NCBI RefSeq assembly: GCF_000733855.1
Contig: NZ_JPOJ01000001.1
Location: 3,923,001 to 3,987,000, forward strand
Reading direction: 5' to 3'
Origin: Methylomicrobium agile
Lineage (GTDB): Bacteria > Pseudomonadota > Gammaproteobacteria > Methylococcales > Methylomonadaceae
DNA: 64,000 bases
Numbering within the stretch: position 1 is the stretch's first letter; each line of letters opens with the position of its first letter. Below, piece by piece: positions 10,268 through 20,061 of this stretch. Both the position numbers and the translations under genes were made by a program. Below the pieces are notes generated by a model that was given only the letters and a program-made list of their open reading frames with translations, did no database searches and was not told where the DNA came from.

Positions 10268-10894
10268 TCAGGAATCGGGCAGAGGAGAAGGACGGACGGC
10301 TTCGCACAGGCGGGCCAGTTCCAAGGGATTCGTGGTTCCCGTCTTCTTCAATATCCTGGCGCGGTGAATTTCGACGGTACGGTAGCTGATGCCGAGTTGC
10401 CGGGCAATTTCCTTATTGGAACGCCCCTCTACAACCCAAGCCATGATTTCCATTTCGCGCGAAGTAAGACCGTACTGTTGGCTCATAGACTGCGCATGTT
10501 CCGCGGCCTGTTCGTTGACCTGCACCTCATGCTCCAGCACCGTCCGTATCCGTTCGAGCAACAGGTCCCTCGAAACCGGCTTGGTCAGAAAATCGACCGC
10601 ACCCGCCTTGATCGCGCGAACCGTCATCGGGATATCGCCGTAAGCGGTCAGAAAAATAATCGGCAAGCGGATCTTGCGGCGGATGAGTTCGGCCTGCAAT
10701 TCGTCGCCGTTCAGGCCCGGCAGGTTGACATCGAGCAGCAGACAGCCGGGCCGGCCGGGGCGATAGTTTTCCAGAAACGCCTCGGCGCTCCCGAAAGTCC
10801 GGCAAGCATAACCCGCGGTCTCCATCATCAACCCGAGACTATGGCGTACCGGATATTCGTCATCGACAATGAATACACAGGGTGGAATGCTCAT
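10268..10894 (-). CDS. FixJ/NarL-type two-component response regulator
   Basis: A 208-residue regulator: receiver domain (about 5-120; VFIVDDEYPVRHSLG, phospho-Asp in CLLLDVNLPGLNG, Thr in FLTAYGD, Lys in DFLTKPVSRDLL) plus a C-terminal LuxR-type HTH (LTSREMEIMAWVVEGRSNKE followed by IARQLGISYRTVEIHRA). This arrangement is FixJ/TtrR-like, activating or repressing target promoters after phosphorylation. I chose ATG 10892-10894 because it overlaps the kinase stop as ATGA and gives the usual receiver start (MSIPPCVFIVDDE). A longer frame upstream runs inside the kinase gene and has no conserved content. It is the partner of the adjoining PAS kinase; targets are unknown. Confidence 0.93.
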   Translation of the reverse strand: MSIPPCVFIVDDEYPVRHSLGLMMETAGYACRTFGSAEAFLENYRPGRPGCLLLDVNLPGLNGDELQAELIRRKIRLPIIFLTAYGDIPMTVRAIKAGAVDFLTKPVSRDLLLERIRTVLEHEVQVNEQAAEHAQSMSQQYGLTSREMEIMAWVVEGRSNKEIARQLGISYRTVEIHRARILKKTGTTNPLELARLCEAVRPSPLPDS

Positions 10895-13485
10895 GACGCG
10901 GCCGGTAAGGTAAAGTGGATACAGAGGCCGGTGTCGGCGTTTCGCTCGGCCCACATGTTGCCGCCGTGCGCTTCGATCAGGGCGCGGCTGATAGCCAGGT
11001 CCATGCCCGAACCGTAGGGTTTGCCCCTGTGGAAAGGCTGGAACATGTTTTTCAGGGTGGCGCTGTCCGTTTCGCATTTATCTTGGTCACCCACCGTCAC
11101 CTGAATCATGGCCGGTGTTTCATCGGTGCAGCGCGCGGTTACCGTGACCGTTCCCGCGCTCATTCCGTTTTCCCGCATGGATGCCAGGCTGTTGCACAGT
11201 AAATTGACCAACACCTTTTCGATCTGCAGGCTATTGCCCCTAACCGGCGGCAAGCCCGCGGCGAGTTCCAGCTCTACGTCAAAACCGTCCATCGTTCCGT
11301 TCGCCTTGACCAGATCGAGCGCTTCGCGTGTCAAAAAGCCGATGTCTATCAACTCGCTCAAGCTATCGTCTTCGTGCAATACCGTCATTAATTGCCGGAT
11401 GACGCCTCCGGCACGCTGTGCTTGCTGGGCGCAAACTTCCATCATCGGAGAAAGCTTTTCCGGACTCCAACCGCCGGTCCGCAACAGGTGCAATGCGACC
11501 TCGGAATAGGACGAGATGGCAGCAAGCGGCTGGTGCAGTTCATGCGCGATGGCTGCCGCCGTCTGGGTAACGGCATATAACCGGACCGATTGTTCCATCT
11601 TGTCCCGCCGCTCCCTCAATTCCTTCTGCCGCTTGTAGTCGGTAATGTCCAGATTGATTCCCAGCATGCGCAAGGGGCGGTTATTGGGATCCCGCAATAA
11701 TACCCCCCGCGTATGAATCCAGCGGTACAAGCCGTCTTTGTGGCGCAGCCTGAACTCCAGTTCAAAGACAGGCAGGAGGCCGGCAATGTAGTTGTCGGTT
11801 GCCTCCAATACCCCTGCCCGGTCGTCGGGATGCAGGCGGCATTCCCATTCTTCCCTCCGGTTAAGCAATTCGTTCTCTTCAAAACCGATTTGCCGCTTCC
11901 ATTCGGGCGAGAGATAGACGCTGTCCGTATTCAGATCCCAGTCCCAATAACCCGCTTTCACCTCTTCGACAACAAGGGCGAGCCGCTCCTGGGCCGTGCG
12001 TAACGCCGTGATATCTTCGCAGGCAATGATAATGCCGCCGATCTCTCCATGCTGATTTGTCCAGGGATAAGCGACCCACCGCACCCAATGACGGCTTCCG
12101 TCCGCCTGAACCCATAAATCATCGTCGTTTTTTAAGAACTCCCCGGCTTGTGCCTTGGCGTGAACCTGCTTCCATTCTGCGGAAATATCCGGATTGACCG
12201 CATAGTGATTATGCCCCGTAAGGTCATCGTACCCCCGCCCAAACTCTTCGACCCAGCGCCGGCTCGTGGCCAGATAATTCATTTCACGGTCGAACATCGC
12301 AATACTGAGGGGGGCCTGCTCGATAAAAGTCCGAAGCTGGGCCTGGATCTTTATCAGCGAGTCCTGGAAGCGTTTCAGCTCGGTAACGTCGCGCAGAATG
12401 ACGGTAAACGATTTTCCGCCATTGATCTCGCACTGGGAAATGGTCGCCTCGACCGGGAATTCTTCGCCGTTCGCGCGCAGGCCCCAAACAGAAGCCGGTT
12501 CGCCCATTTTACGGTGGGTGAGGCCGAAGCTCCCGAAAGCGCGAACATGCGCGTTATGGGCGGCACGGAAGCGTTCGGGAATAAACCGCTCGATGGATTC
12601 CCCGACAGCCTCTTCCGCCTTGCAACCGAACATCTTTTCCGCCGCCGCGTTGAACAGCGTAATCCGCTGGTTGGCATCGATCGTGACGATCGCGTCCAAG
12701 GCCGACTCCACAATCCCGGCATAGCGCTGCCGGCTTTCCTGGAGCGCCAATTCGTTCCGCTTGTAGCGGGTGATATCCTGGGTAATGCCGAATCCGCCGA
12801 GCGGTTTTCCTTTCTTGCCGAACTCCAGCACAGCTTTTTCGCGCACCCATTTCACCTCGCCTCCCACAATCAGGCGGTGTTCGATATCGTAGGGCGCGCC
12901 GCGCAGACCGGCTTGCCACATATGATCGACGTATTCCCGATCGTCCGGATGCACGATGGAGAGAAACGTCTCATAGGTCTGCGGCGTGCCGTTGGGCATG
13001 CCGAAAATACGGTAGTTCTCGCCGGACCAGCGCAATTCGTTACGCTGCACATTCAATCGCCAGCTGCCGATCTGCCCAACTTTCTGGGCGAAGTCCAGAT
13101 CTTGCCGGCTTTCCCATAATGCCGCCGTTGCTCGCCGATGAAAGCCCGTCGTGACAATCATGCCGGCGGACGCAAAGCAGAAGCCGGCGTTTAAAATCCA
13201 TAGATCATGGACGCTTATGTGGGCAGGAAACAGAACCAGGGCATTCACCGCGATCCAGGATAAGAGCATCGCGAAAAGGCCGGGATTCAGCCCCAACCAG
13301 AAAGCGGTTTGGGCAATCGTAAAGAAAAACAACAGAAATGCGGCCCGTTCGCCGATCGCCGGAATAAAGCGGGTCGCGATAGCGCCGATAGCGACAGCCA
13401 GCACGGCCACTGCATAGCGCAAAAAATCAGGTTGCGCGTCGAAGTAAAGGATAATCGATTGAGTTTTGGATCGGCTGGAATTCAT
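10891..13485 (-). CDS. Membrane-anchored four-PAS sensor histidine kinase (FixL-like)
   Basis: An 864-residue sensor with about four N-terminal transmembrane helices (residues 22-115, DUF4118/MASE-like). Four PAS/PAC modules follow at about 130-240, 250-370, 380-495 and 500-620, each ending in an xDIT or DVT motif. The HisKA domain has His648 (AAIAHELHQPLAAISSYSEV), and then an HATPase_c-like domain. The N box (VLVNLLCNSL) is present. Where the G1 box (DxGxG) should be, the sequence reads VTVGDQDKCETDSATLKNMF, and G2 is PYGSGMDLAISRAL. ATP binding may therefore be altered. The second PAS resembles FixL-type PAS domains, but heme binding cannot be judged. It is translationally coupled to the downstream regulator by a 4-nt overlap. 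Confidence 0.9.
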   Translation of the reverse strand: MNSSRSKTQSIILYFDAQPDFLRYAVAVLAVAIGAIATRFIPAIGERAAFLLFFFTIAQTAFWLGLNPGLFAMLLSWIAVNALVLFPAHISVHDLWILNAGFCFASAGMIVTTGFHRRATAALWESRQDLDFAQKVGQIGSWRLNVQRNELRWSGENYRIFGMPNGTPQTYETFLSIVHPDDREYVDHMWQAGLRGAPYDIEHRLIVGGEVKWVREKAVLEFGKKGKPLGGFGITQDITRYKRNELALQESRQRYAGIVESALDAIVTIDANQRITLFNAAAEKMFGCKAEEAVGESIERFIPERFRAAHNAHVRAFGSFGLTHRKMGEPASVWGLRANGEEFPVEATISQCEINGGKSFTVILRDVTELKRFQDSLIKIQAQLRTFIEQAPLSIAMFDREMNYLATSRRWVEEFGRGYDDLTGHNHYAVNPDISAEWKQVHAKAQAGEFLKNDDDLWVQADGSRHWVRWVAYPWTNQHGEIGGIIIACEDITALRTAQERLALVVEEVKAGYWDWDLNTDSVYLSPEWKRQIGFEENELLNRREEWECRLHPDDRAGVLEATDNYIAGLLPVFELEFRLRHKDGLYRWIHTRGVLLRDPNNRPLRMLGINLDITDYKRQKELRERRDKMEQSVRLYAVTQTAAAIAHELHQPLAAISSYSEVALHLLRTGGWSPEKLSPMMEVCAQQAQRAGGVIRQLMTVLHEDDSLSELIDIGFLTREALDLVKANGTMDGFDVELELAAGLPPVRGNSLQIEKVLVNLLCNSLASMRENGMSAGTVTVTARCTDETPAMIQVTVGDQDKCETDSATLKNMFQPFHRGKPYGSGMDLAISRALIEAHGGNMWAERNADTGLCIHFTLPAAS

Positions 13486-13805
13486 CCGAAAGCGTCATCA
13501 TGCCTTGAAGTGCGTAAAGAAATAATGATGTGATAAAAAATCCGATGTTTAATTCCGCAATGCAAGATAAAAAGATGCCGATCGAAACGAGAAAATACCG
13601 CTGGGCAATCGCGCCATGCCCTTCATCCTTTGGGTCCAATGGGGCTTGGCGGCTTTGTCGCTGAATTCTGATGAAGGCAAGATTTCCCCTTTCTCGCTTA
13701 ACTCGTTTGAACTCGGATAACTTCCATTCATCCATTATTTAAATGAATCGGATCGTTTTAAAAACAGACGCGCGTCCTTATGTATATTTAAGAGGAGGGA
13801 GAACG

Positions 13806-14231
13806 ATGAAACGTAAAGCATCTGCCGCCTGGCAAGGCGGCCTTAAAAACGGGCAAGGCACCCTGACAACAGGCAGCGGCATCCTGTCCGGCACACCTTA
13901 TTCCTTCAATGCCCGTTTTGAAGAAGGCAAAGGCACCAATCCGGAAGAATTGATTGCCGCCGCCCATGCCGGTTGTTTCTCGATGGCCCTTTCCGCCGAA
14001 TTGGAAAAGAACGGCATATACGCCGAACGGATCGACACCAGCGCGACCGTTGCGCTGGAAAAGGCCGCGGAAGGATTTGCCATCACCGCCGTGCATCTGG
14101 ACGTGCGGGCGAAAGCGCCCGGCGCCGATGAACCGGCGTTTCAAAACGCCGCCGAGACCGCCAAGGCCGGCTGTCCCGTCTCCAGGGTATTGAACGCGAC
14201 GATCACCCTCGACGCCCGGCTTGAAACCTGA
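13806..14231 (+). CDS. osmC: OsmC/Ohr family peroxiredoxin-like protein
   Basis: A 141-residue OsmC-type thiol peroxidase that reduces organic hydroperoxides, as known for the family. Both redox cysteines are visible: one in AAAHAGCFSMALSAELEKNG and one in AKAGCPVSRVLNATITL. The N-terminal GTLTTGSGILSGTPYSF is characteristic of OsmC rather than Ohr. The start is ATG 13806 with a strong ribosome site (GAGGAGGGAGA) seven nt upstream. The frame can be extended upstream to 13743, but that extension has no conserved content. It is a single gene, divergent from the FixL-like kinase. Confidence 0.93.
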   Translation: MKRKASAAWQGGLKNGQGTLTTGSGILSGTPYSFNARFEEGKGTNPEELIAAAHAGCFSMALSAELEKNGIYAERIDTSATVALEKAAEGFAITAVHLDVRAKAPGADEPAFQNAAETAKAGCPVSRVLNATITLDARLET

Positions 14232-14354
14232 ATGTTGACGTTCGCAAATCAGCGGCGGATATTCACCGCTTCACCGCGCATGCAGGACAACGGCAGGTTT
14301 CACCGAGAATATGGCCGCTCATCGCTAAATCCGGCCGGAACGACGCAGGCCGGA

Positions 14355-14374
14355 TGCTCGGCAGGGATGCCGAG
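14355..14374. other. Hairpin in the 14232-14601 intergenic region
   Basis: The 370-bp gap between osmC and sbcC has no gene that I can support. It contains a perfect 8-bp stem (GCTCGGCA / TGCCGAGC) with a GGGA loop. No run of T follows on either strand, so it is not a classical terminator. Nearby, 14411-14449 carries short AAGCAAGCTTT repeats. Confidence 0.4.
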
Positions 14375-14601
14375 CGCGGGCTAAGGATTTGGATAGAACG
14401 GCGGAGCGGTGGAGTTCAAAGCAAGCTTTGAAAAGCAAGCTTTTGAATATCGTACTTGAAAGTCATCCAAGGCCAGCTCCGGACTCCTGCCGGTCCATTT
14501 ATCGGATCAGACTATCCAATGCGTATAACAAGAACTCCGCGTGGAAACGATGAGGGAAAGCTATTATCGACTTCAAGGCGGAACAATGTATCACGCCGAT
14601 G

Positions 14602-17600
14602 TTAAAGGACAACCACCTTGCTCAAGCCGCTGCTCACGCGGGTCACTTCGATCCGGGCGCCGATCCGCTCGGTCATTTCCTGCACATGCGAGATCACGCC
14701 GACTTTTCGTCCCAACGACTGCAGGCTGTCCAGCGCATCCATCGCAATCCGGAGGGTATCGGCATCCAGACTGCCGAAGCCTTCGTCGATGAACAGCGAT
14801 TCGACACAGACCCGGTTCGAGGACAGCGAGGCCAGCCCCAGCGCCAAAGCCAGCGACAACAGGAACGATTCGCCACCCGACAGCGAATGCACGGAACGAA
14901 TATCGTCGCCCATGTCCCGATCCACCACTTGCAGCGCAAGCGTATCGGCCACGCGTTCGAGACGGTAGCGCCGGCTGAGGTCTTTCAGATGCCGATTCGC
15001 GTAGCCCAACAAAATGTCCAAGGTCAGCTGCTGCGCGATATTGCGGAATTTTTTACCGTCCGCCGAACCGATCAAGCTGTTCAGTTTGCTCCACGTGTCG
15101 CTAACCGCGGCTTGCTCAGCGATCAGGGCCTGCAGCCCGGCGCAGGCTTGCACACGCATATCGTCGGCGCGCAGCTGCAATTCGATTTCGCCCAGTTGCC
15201 GGTTCAAACCGGCCAGCTTCGCCTGCAGATCGTCAAGCAGCGATTGCAGGTTTTCCATACTGTCTAACGAAGGGCGGTTTTGCAGATGCCGTTCGGCTTG
15301 AAGGCGCCGCTCGCTCAGTACCGTCTGCGCTTCGGCCAGGCGCTGGTCGAGACGCTGCAAGTCCTGGCGCTCCCCGTTCAGCCAGAGCGTGTCGCGCTGT
15401 AAATGCCGGCGTAATTGCTCGACCGACAGCGGCGATTGTGGCCTTGCTTGCGCGAAAGCGTGCAGCCATTCCGTTAGTTTCAACCCGGCAGCCTGCGCTT
15501 CGGTCGACAACGTATTCAACAGGCTCCGGGTTTGATTCATTTTTTCGTCCGCGGCCGCTGCCTCGGTACTTGCCTGATGCGCGGCGGCAGTCGCCGTTTG
15601 CAGACCGGTTTTGGCGGCAGACAATGTCTGCGCCAGCGCGGTCTCCACTTCGTCTGCCGCGCGCCCGTTCAACAAAGTCTTGCGCCGGTTTCGTTTATCG
15701 GTCAACTCGCCGTCAATCGCGGCGAAAGCGGCTTCCGCTTCGGCCGCCCGCGTTTCCGCCTGTTCGACATGGCGCTGCAATCCGCTCAAAGCGGTTTGCA
15801 ATACGGCGAGGTCTTGGCCCAATCGGTCGCACTGCTCCTGACGATCCTGCCATGCCTGGACCTGTTGCCGGCTTTGGCGATGAAAGCTCTCCCGGTCGTC
15901 CTGCCAATCCTGCCGCCAGGCCGCATGGCCGAACGCCGCGTCCAATTCCTCCAACAGTTGCTGTAATTGGAGAGAGCAGGTCTGCCGTTTTTCGGCGGCA
16001 TGGTTCTGCGCGCTCTCCGCATCGCGAACAGACGAAAGAGCCTGATCGAGCTGCTTTTGCGCTGCCTGCTGCCGCTGCGCGAGAACGTCAAGCGCCTGAC
16101 GCGCCTTGTCGCGATTCGTAAACGCCTCCCCCATCGTTTTCATCCTGTCGGCCACCCCGCCAAGCGCCGCTTCTTCCCGTTGAATCTCTTCGCTCAACCA
16201 GAGAGCCGCCCGCTCCGCGTCCCGCAGCGGCCAGTCGCCGCCCAGAGCCTGCGCTTCCCAAAGACTTTGCAGCGCTTCGATCTGTATCCGCAACGCCGCC
16301 AAGGCTGCCTGCACGTCGGCGCTTTGTTTGTCGATCTGCTCGATCTCCAGGGCCAAACGGCTTTCCTGCTGTTCGGCCTGTCTGCAGCGCTCCCCGCAGA
16401 CGGTCACTTCGTCCTCCAGCACTGCCAGTTCGTTTAGAAACGGATGCGCTTCCCCGGCAAATGGATGATCTTTGGAACCGCAGACCGGACACTCGCCATC
16501 GGCCTGTAAACCGGCGCGCAACGCTTCCACGTTTTTACTGCAAGCCAGCTTTGCCAGATCCCACATCTTGACGGCCTGCGCATGCGCCGCGCGCAGCGCC
16601 GGCAGTTTTTCGCGTAAAGCCCGCAGCGCCTGATGAAGCTGTTGCCGCTGCCCGGCCAGTTGCCGTTGTTTTTGGCTTTGCTCGTCGTTCGTTTCTGCCG
16701 TTTCCATCCGCTTCAGCCTCAGGGCCTCGGCCTGCCGCAATTGTTCCAGCCGGAAGCGATGCCGTTCGTGGGCCTGGGCCAAGGCTTCGGCGTTGAACGG
16801 CCCTGCCGCCGCCAGCGCCGACTGATAGTGTCGCTCCGCCTCGGTCACGCCGTCTTGCAACGCGGCCGCCTGCGCCTGCGCAGTAACCGCTTCCGCCTGA
16901 ACTCGGGCGAGATGCTTCTCGGCCTCCGCCAACGAAGAAACTGAGCTTTCCAGTTGACTTGCAACAGTCCCGGCTTGTTTGAACAGCGTGTCCCATCGCG
17001 GCCATTCCCTGCTCAAGCCGGTTAAACCGGCATGCGTTTCCAGCCAGGCCGCGCATTCGGCCAGGCGTTGTTCGGATTCTTTCTGCTGCCTCCGCCTGGC
17101 GTTCAGCTCGCTACTCAACGACAACAGATTTTCGCGCGCTTGCGCCAGCCCTTGCTTTCGTTCGGTATGCTGAGGAACCAGGATGTTCATTTCGGCATCC
17201 AGCGCGCGGGCCTGCACGAGGTCCGCTTCGGTTTCCATGCGGCGCCGTTCGGCCTCCTCCAACTGTTGCCGAGCCTTGAGCAGCGCCTCCTGAGCCGCAC
17301 GCGCGCGCGCTTCGGCCGCCGCCAGCGCCGCGGCGGCCGCTTCAACCCGCTGTTGCTGCTGACGGCTGGCGTCGTCCAGACGGTCGCATTCCGCCAGCAA
17401 GGGCCGGGCTTCCTGCAAGGCTTCGATCAACGCTAGCTGGTCGCGGCGGGCCTGCGCCTGGGCATGTTCGGCTTGCGCCTCCCGCACCGACCGTTCCGCG
17501 CCCTGCTCCGCTTTTTGCAGCTCCCGATAGCGCTGGCGCCAGCGCAGATGGGTCTCGATCCCGGTTTTCCGCCGAGTCTGCTCGGCAACGCTTTCCGTCA

Positions 17601-18333
17601 AAGCCTGTTTCTGCGTTTCCAACGCCTGACGTTGTTCGGTTTCCAGCGGCTGTTGGAGCGACAGTTGAGCCTTCAGCGCTTCCAGCTTGGCGTTTTCCAG
17701 TTTGGCGTGGTCGAACGCGCGGATCGAAATCCGGCTGTACTCGCCGGTGCCGGTCAAGGTTTCGAGCAGACTGGCGCGCTCGTCGTCCGGCGCCTTCAGG
17801 AACACGCTGAATTCGTTTTGCGCCAGCAGCACCGCGCGCGTGAACTGGTCGAAGCTCAGGCCGAGCCGGTCGACGATTTCTTCCAGCACTTCGGTTTTTT
17901 TGCCGCCCAGCCGCTGCAGGTCTGCAAGACACATCAGTTCCATCTCGGCGGCCTGCAGCTTGCCGTCGACTCGATTGCGCGCCCGCCGCACGCTCCAGCG
18001 GCTGCGGTAATGCTGCCCGTCGCTGCCGACGAAATCCACTTCCGCATACCCTTCGGCGCAGCCCCGGCGCAATAGATTGCGCGCGTCGTGGGGAGGCAGG
18101 GTTTCGGCGCCGACATCGCGAAGCTGCACCCCCTTGCCGCCGGCCTGCTGCAGGCGCGGGGTTTTGTCGTACAGGGCGAGGCAGAGCGCATCCAGCAGCG
18201 TGCTCTTGCCCGCGCCGGTCGGCCCGCTGATCGCAAACAACCCGGCGGAAGCCAGAGGCTGGCGTTGAAAATCGATGTCGAACTCTCCGCCCAAAGAAGC
18301 CAGGTTTTTACCGCGTATCGCGAGGATTTTCAC
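14602..18333 (-). CDS. sbcC: SbcC exonuclease subunit (Rad50-like ATPase)
   Basis: A 1243-residue SMC-like ATPase of the SbcCD nuclease, which cleaves DNA hairpins and protein-blocked ends. Walker A is GPTGAGKSTLLDALCLALYD near residue 35. Long coiled-coil arms flank a zinc hook (CPVCGSKDHPF). The ABC signature SLSGGESFLLSLALALGLAS and Walker B LFIDEGFGSLD lie at the C-terminus. The start is GTG at 18331-18333, overlapping the sbcD stop (GTGA). This gives the conserved beginning VKILAIRGKNLASLGG and leaves out 44 unconserved residues of the longer frame. It forms a two-gene operon with sbcD. Confidence 0.95.
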   Translation of the reverse strand: MKILAIRGKNLASLGGEFDIDFQRQPLASAGLFAISGPTGAGKSTLLDALCLALYDKTPRLQQAGGKGVQLRDVGAETLPPHDARNLLRRGCAEGYAEVDFVGSDGQHYRSRWSVRRARNRVDGKLQAAEMELMCLADLQRLGGKKTEVLEEIVDRLGLSFDQFTRAVLLAQNEFSVFLKAPDDERASLLETLTGTGEYSRISIRAFDHAKLENAKLEALKAQLSLQQPLETEQRQALETQKQALTESVAEQTRRKTGIETHLRWRQRYRELQKAEQGAERSVREAQAEHAQAQARRDQLALIEALQEARPLLAECDRLDDASRQQQQRVEAAAAALAAAEARARAAQEALLKARQQLEEAERRRMETEADLVQARALDAEMNILVPQHTERKQGLAQARENLLSLSSELNARRRQQKESEQRLAECAAWLETHAGLTGLSREWPRWDTLFKQAGTVASQLESSVSSLAEAEKHLARVQAEAVTAQAQAAALQDGVTEAERHYQSALAAAGPFNAEALAQAHERHRFRLEQLRQAEALRLKRMETAETNDEQSQKQRQLAGQRQQLHQALRALREKLPALRAAHAQAVKMWDLAKLACSKNVEALRAGLQADGECPVCGSKDHPFAGEAHPFLNELAVLEDEVTVCGERCRQAEQQESRLALEIEQIDKQSADVQAALAALRIQIEALQSLWEAQALGGDWPLRDAERAALWLSEEIQREEAALGGVADRMKTMGEAFTNRDKARQALDVLAQRQQAAQKQLDQALSSVRDAESAQNHAAEKRQTCSLQLQQLLEELDAAFGHAAWRQDWQDDRESFHRQSRQQVQAWQDRQEQCDRLGQDLAVLQTALSGLQRHVEQAETRAAEAEAAFAAIDGELTDKRNRRKTLLNGRAADEVETALAQTLSAAKTGLQTATAAAHQASTEAAAADEKMNQTRSLLNTLSTEAQAAGLKLTEWLHAFAQARPQSPLSVEQLRRHLQRDTLWLNGERQDLQRLDQRLAEAQTVLSERRLQAERHLQNRPSLDSMENLQSLLDDLQAKLAGLNRQLGEIELQLRADDMRVQACAGLQALIAEQAAVSDTWSKLNSLIGSADGKKFRNIAQQLTLDILLGYANRHLKDLSRRYRLERVADTLALQVVDRDMGDDIRSVHSLSGGESFLLSLALALGLASLSSNRVCVESLFIDEGFGSLDADTLRIAMDALDSLQSLGRKVGVISHVQEMTERIGARIEVTRVSSGLSKVVVL

Positions 18334-19574
18334 AGCGCGTCCTCCGCTTCGATCAGCAGTTCCTGAAAAAGACGCAGCAACCCGTCGGGCAGCGCCTCGC
18401 CGTACTGGTTCCGATAGTGCCTGCGCAGCACCTCTTCCGGATGCAACCGAGTCAGGTCGCTCCATGTCGGCTCGGCTTCGCTGCCCGGCTCAAGGCTTCC
18501 GCGCCGGTAACTGACATCGATGCCGGCCAGCCGTACCGGCTTGCCGTGCAAAGCCGCCTCGACAGCCGCCCGCGCCCCCGGCTCCGGCGCGTCGAAACGC
18601 ACCCGCACTTCCACGTAAGGCCATAATTCCTCCGGCAAGGCCGGCTCCGGAAACGGCAACGCCGCCAGCGCATCCAGAACCTCCGGCAAGGGCACCGGCC
18701 GGGCAGGAATACGCCGCAGTTCCACCGGCCGGGGTACGTGTACGGGCGTTACCGCGCCGAGCCGCTCGCCGTCGAGTTCGATGCAGAGAATTTGATGCGG
18801 ATAATCGATTTCGGCAAACGACATCGGGATCGGACTGCCGCTATAGCGTACCCACTCCCGGCCGCCGGCCGTCTGCGGCAAATGCAGATGGCCCAGCGCT
18901 GCGTAAGCGATGGAGCTATCGAAAATCCCCGCCGATAAAGCTTCCAGGCCGCCGACCACGATCCGGCGCTCGGACTCCTCCGAAACGGTACTGCCGTCCA
19001 GATGGCAATGGCCCAGCGCCAGAATGGCTTCGCCCGCCTGCCGTTGCGATAAGACCCGTTCCAGAGCTTGCCGGTACAACGCCTCGACGCCGGCCAGGTA
19101 GGCATCGCCCTCCGTCTCGATGCGCGGCACATCGCCCGGACGCAGAAACGGCACCGCCAGGCACCAGGCCCGCAGCACGCCGTTCCGATCGCGCAGCGGC
19201 ACGATCAATGAGTCCAGATCGATGTCTCCGTCCGAATTCCGCCGCGTCTGCCCGACGACCCGGGTTTCGAACACCTCCAGCAGCGGCGAAGGCGCCTCCA
19301 GCCGGCCGGGCGAATCATGATTGCCGGCGATCAGCACCACGCGCAGATACGGCGTCGCCTCGCGCGCGGCCTGCAGAAAGCGGTACAACTGCTTTTGGGA
19401 CGCCGACGACGGATTGGCGTTGTCGAAAATATCACCGGTCACCAATAACGCATCGATGTCCCGTTCGCGAATTTGCGCGAGCAGCCAGTCCAGAAAGCAT
19501 TGATGTTCGTAATGGCGGTCAAAGCCGCGAAGACTATGGCCCAGGTGCCAGTCCGAGGTGTGCAGAATCCTCAT
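18330..19574 (-). CDS. sbcD: SbcD exonuclease subunit (Mre11-like)
   Basis: A 414-residue metallophosphatase-type nuclease subunit. It begins with MRILHTSDWHLGHSLRG (phosphoesterase motif I, D-x-H). It continues with LLVTGDIFDNANPS (GDxxD), VLIAGNHDSPGRL (GNHD), and the later GHCH and ALGHLHLPQ motifs that complete the two-metal site. The C-terminal capping region is of normal length. It is the first gene of the sbcDC operon, with sbcC overlapping its stop. No LexA box was evident upstream. Confidence 0.95.
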   Translation of the reverse strand: MRILHTSDWHLGHSLRGFDRHYEHQCFLDWLLAQIRERDIDALLVTGDIFDNANPSSASQKQLYRFLQAAREATPYLRVVLIAGNHDSPGRLEAPSPLLEVFETRVVGQTRRNSDGDIDLDSLIVPLRDRNGVLRAWCLAVPFLRPGDVPRIETEGDAYLAGVEALYRQALERVLSQRQAGEAILALGHCHLDGSTVSEESERRIVVGGLEALSAGIFDSSIAYAALGHLHLPQTAGGREWVRYSGSPIPMSFAEIDYPHQILCIELDGERLGAVTPVHVPRPVELRRIPARPVPLPEVLDALAALPFPEPALPEELWPYVEVRVRFDAPEPGARAAVEAALHGKPVRLAGIDVSYRRGSLEPGSEAEPTWSDLTRLHPEEVLRRHYRNQYGEALPDGLLRLFQELLIEAEDAL

Positions 19575-19686
19575 TGTTCTTATTCCTTTCGGTTGAAAAT
19601 TGATAAACAGACTCCGGCAGAATTCCTTCGCTTAGGTTACGGTTTCTCGTTCCCACGCGCCGGCATCACCACCATTAAGTCGAAAT

Positions 19687-19713
19687 GTCGGGTTACGCTA
19701 TCGCTAACCCGAC
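19687..19713. repeat. REP-like hairpin (GTCGGG type)
   Basis: Nine-bp arms GTCGGGTTA (19687-19695) and TAACCCGAC (19705-19713) flank a CGCTATCGC spacer. It is followed by CTAC, which also supplies the stop codon of the adjoining cas2-like gene. Related GTCGGG...CCCGAC hairpins occur at 55081 and 55171. Confidence 0.7.
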
Positions 19714-20061
19714 CTACGCACTTCCGTCCTCGCCCGAAACAATCTTGCCCGCAACGCCCAATAGCCTGTCGACGCCGCCGGAGAACAACATCACGTCCGC
19801 CGGAAAATATTGCTTTCCCAGGGATGCCGTTTCGGTATTCTCCGGAAGACGATAGCACCGCACGTCATCCTCCGCCTCCTTGATTTGCTCGGCAATGCGG
19901 TCCAACAACCTCAGCAGGCGCGGGCGCTTCATCACGACCGTAAAAATCGAATACTGTACCGGCAATCCTTCTTTCTTTAAAATCCGGTGCACCCGTCCCA
20001 AGCGCTTGGGATGGGCAATATCGTAGGCGATCAGATACAGGCCCGGCCGACTGTCCGCCAT
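19714..20061 (-). CDS. cas2: CRISPR-associated Cas2, second copy
   Basis: A 115-residue Cas2 of the ferredoxin-like fold. It opens with LYLIAYDIAHPKRLGRVHRI, where the Asp of YDI is the residue that binds metal in nuclease-competent Cas2. It continues with the QYSIFTVVMKRPRLLRLLDRI pattern, and beta-4/5 is DVRCYRL. In adaptation complexes Cas2 dimers bridge Cas1 dimers and measure the spacer. It overlaps the upstream cas1-like stop by one nucleotide (TGATG). Its stop codon lies inside a REP-like repeat, so the C-terminus may have been altered by that repeat. It is clearly different from the other Cas2 at 21764-22048, so this is not a recent duplication. Confidence 0.88.
   Translation of the reverse strand: MADSRPGLYLIAYDIAHPKRLGRVHRILKKEGLPVQYSIFTVVMKRPRLLRLLDRIAEQIKEAEDDVRCYRLPENTETASLGKQYFPADVMLFSGGVDRLLGVAGKIVSGEDGSA

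Noticed and set aside
13427-13735. 102-residue ORF between the FixL-like kinase and osmC
   Set aside because: It overlaps the kinase start, has no ribosome site or recognisable domain, and the kinase's own start is better supported.
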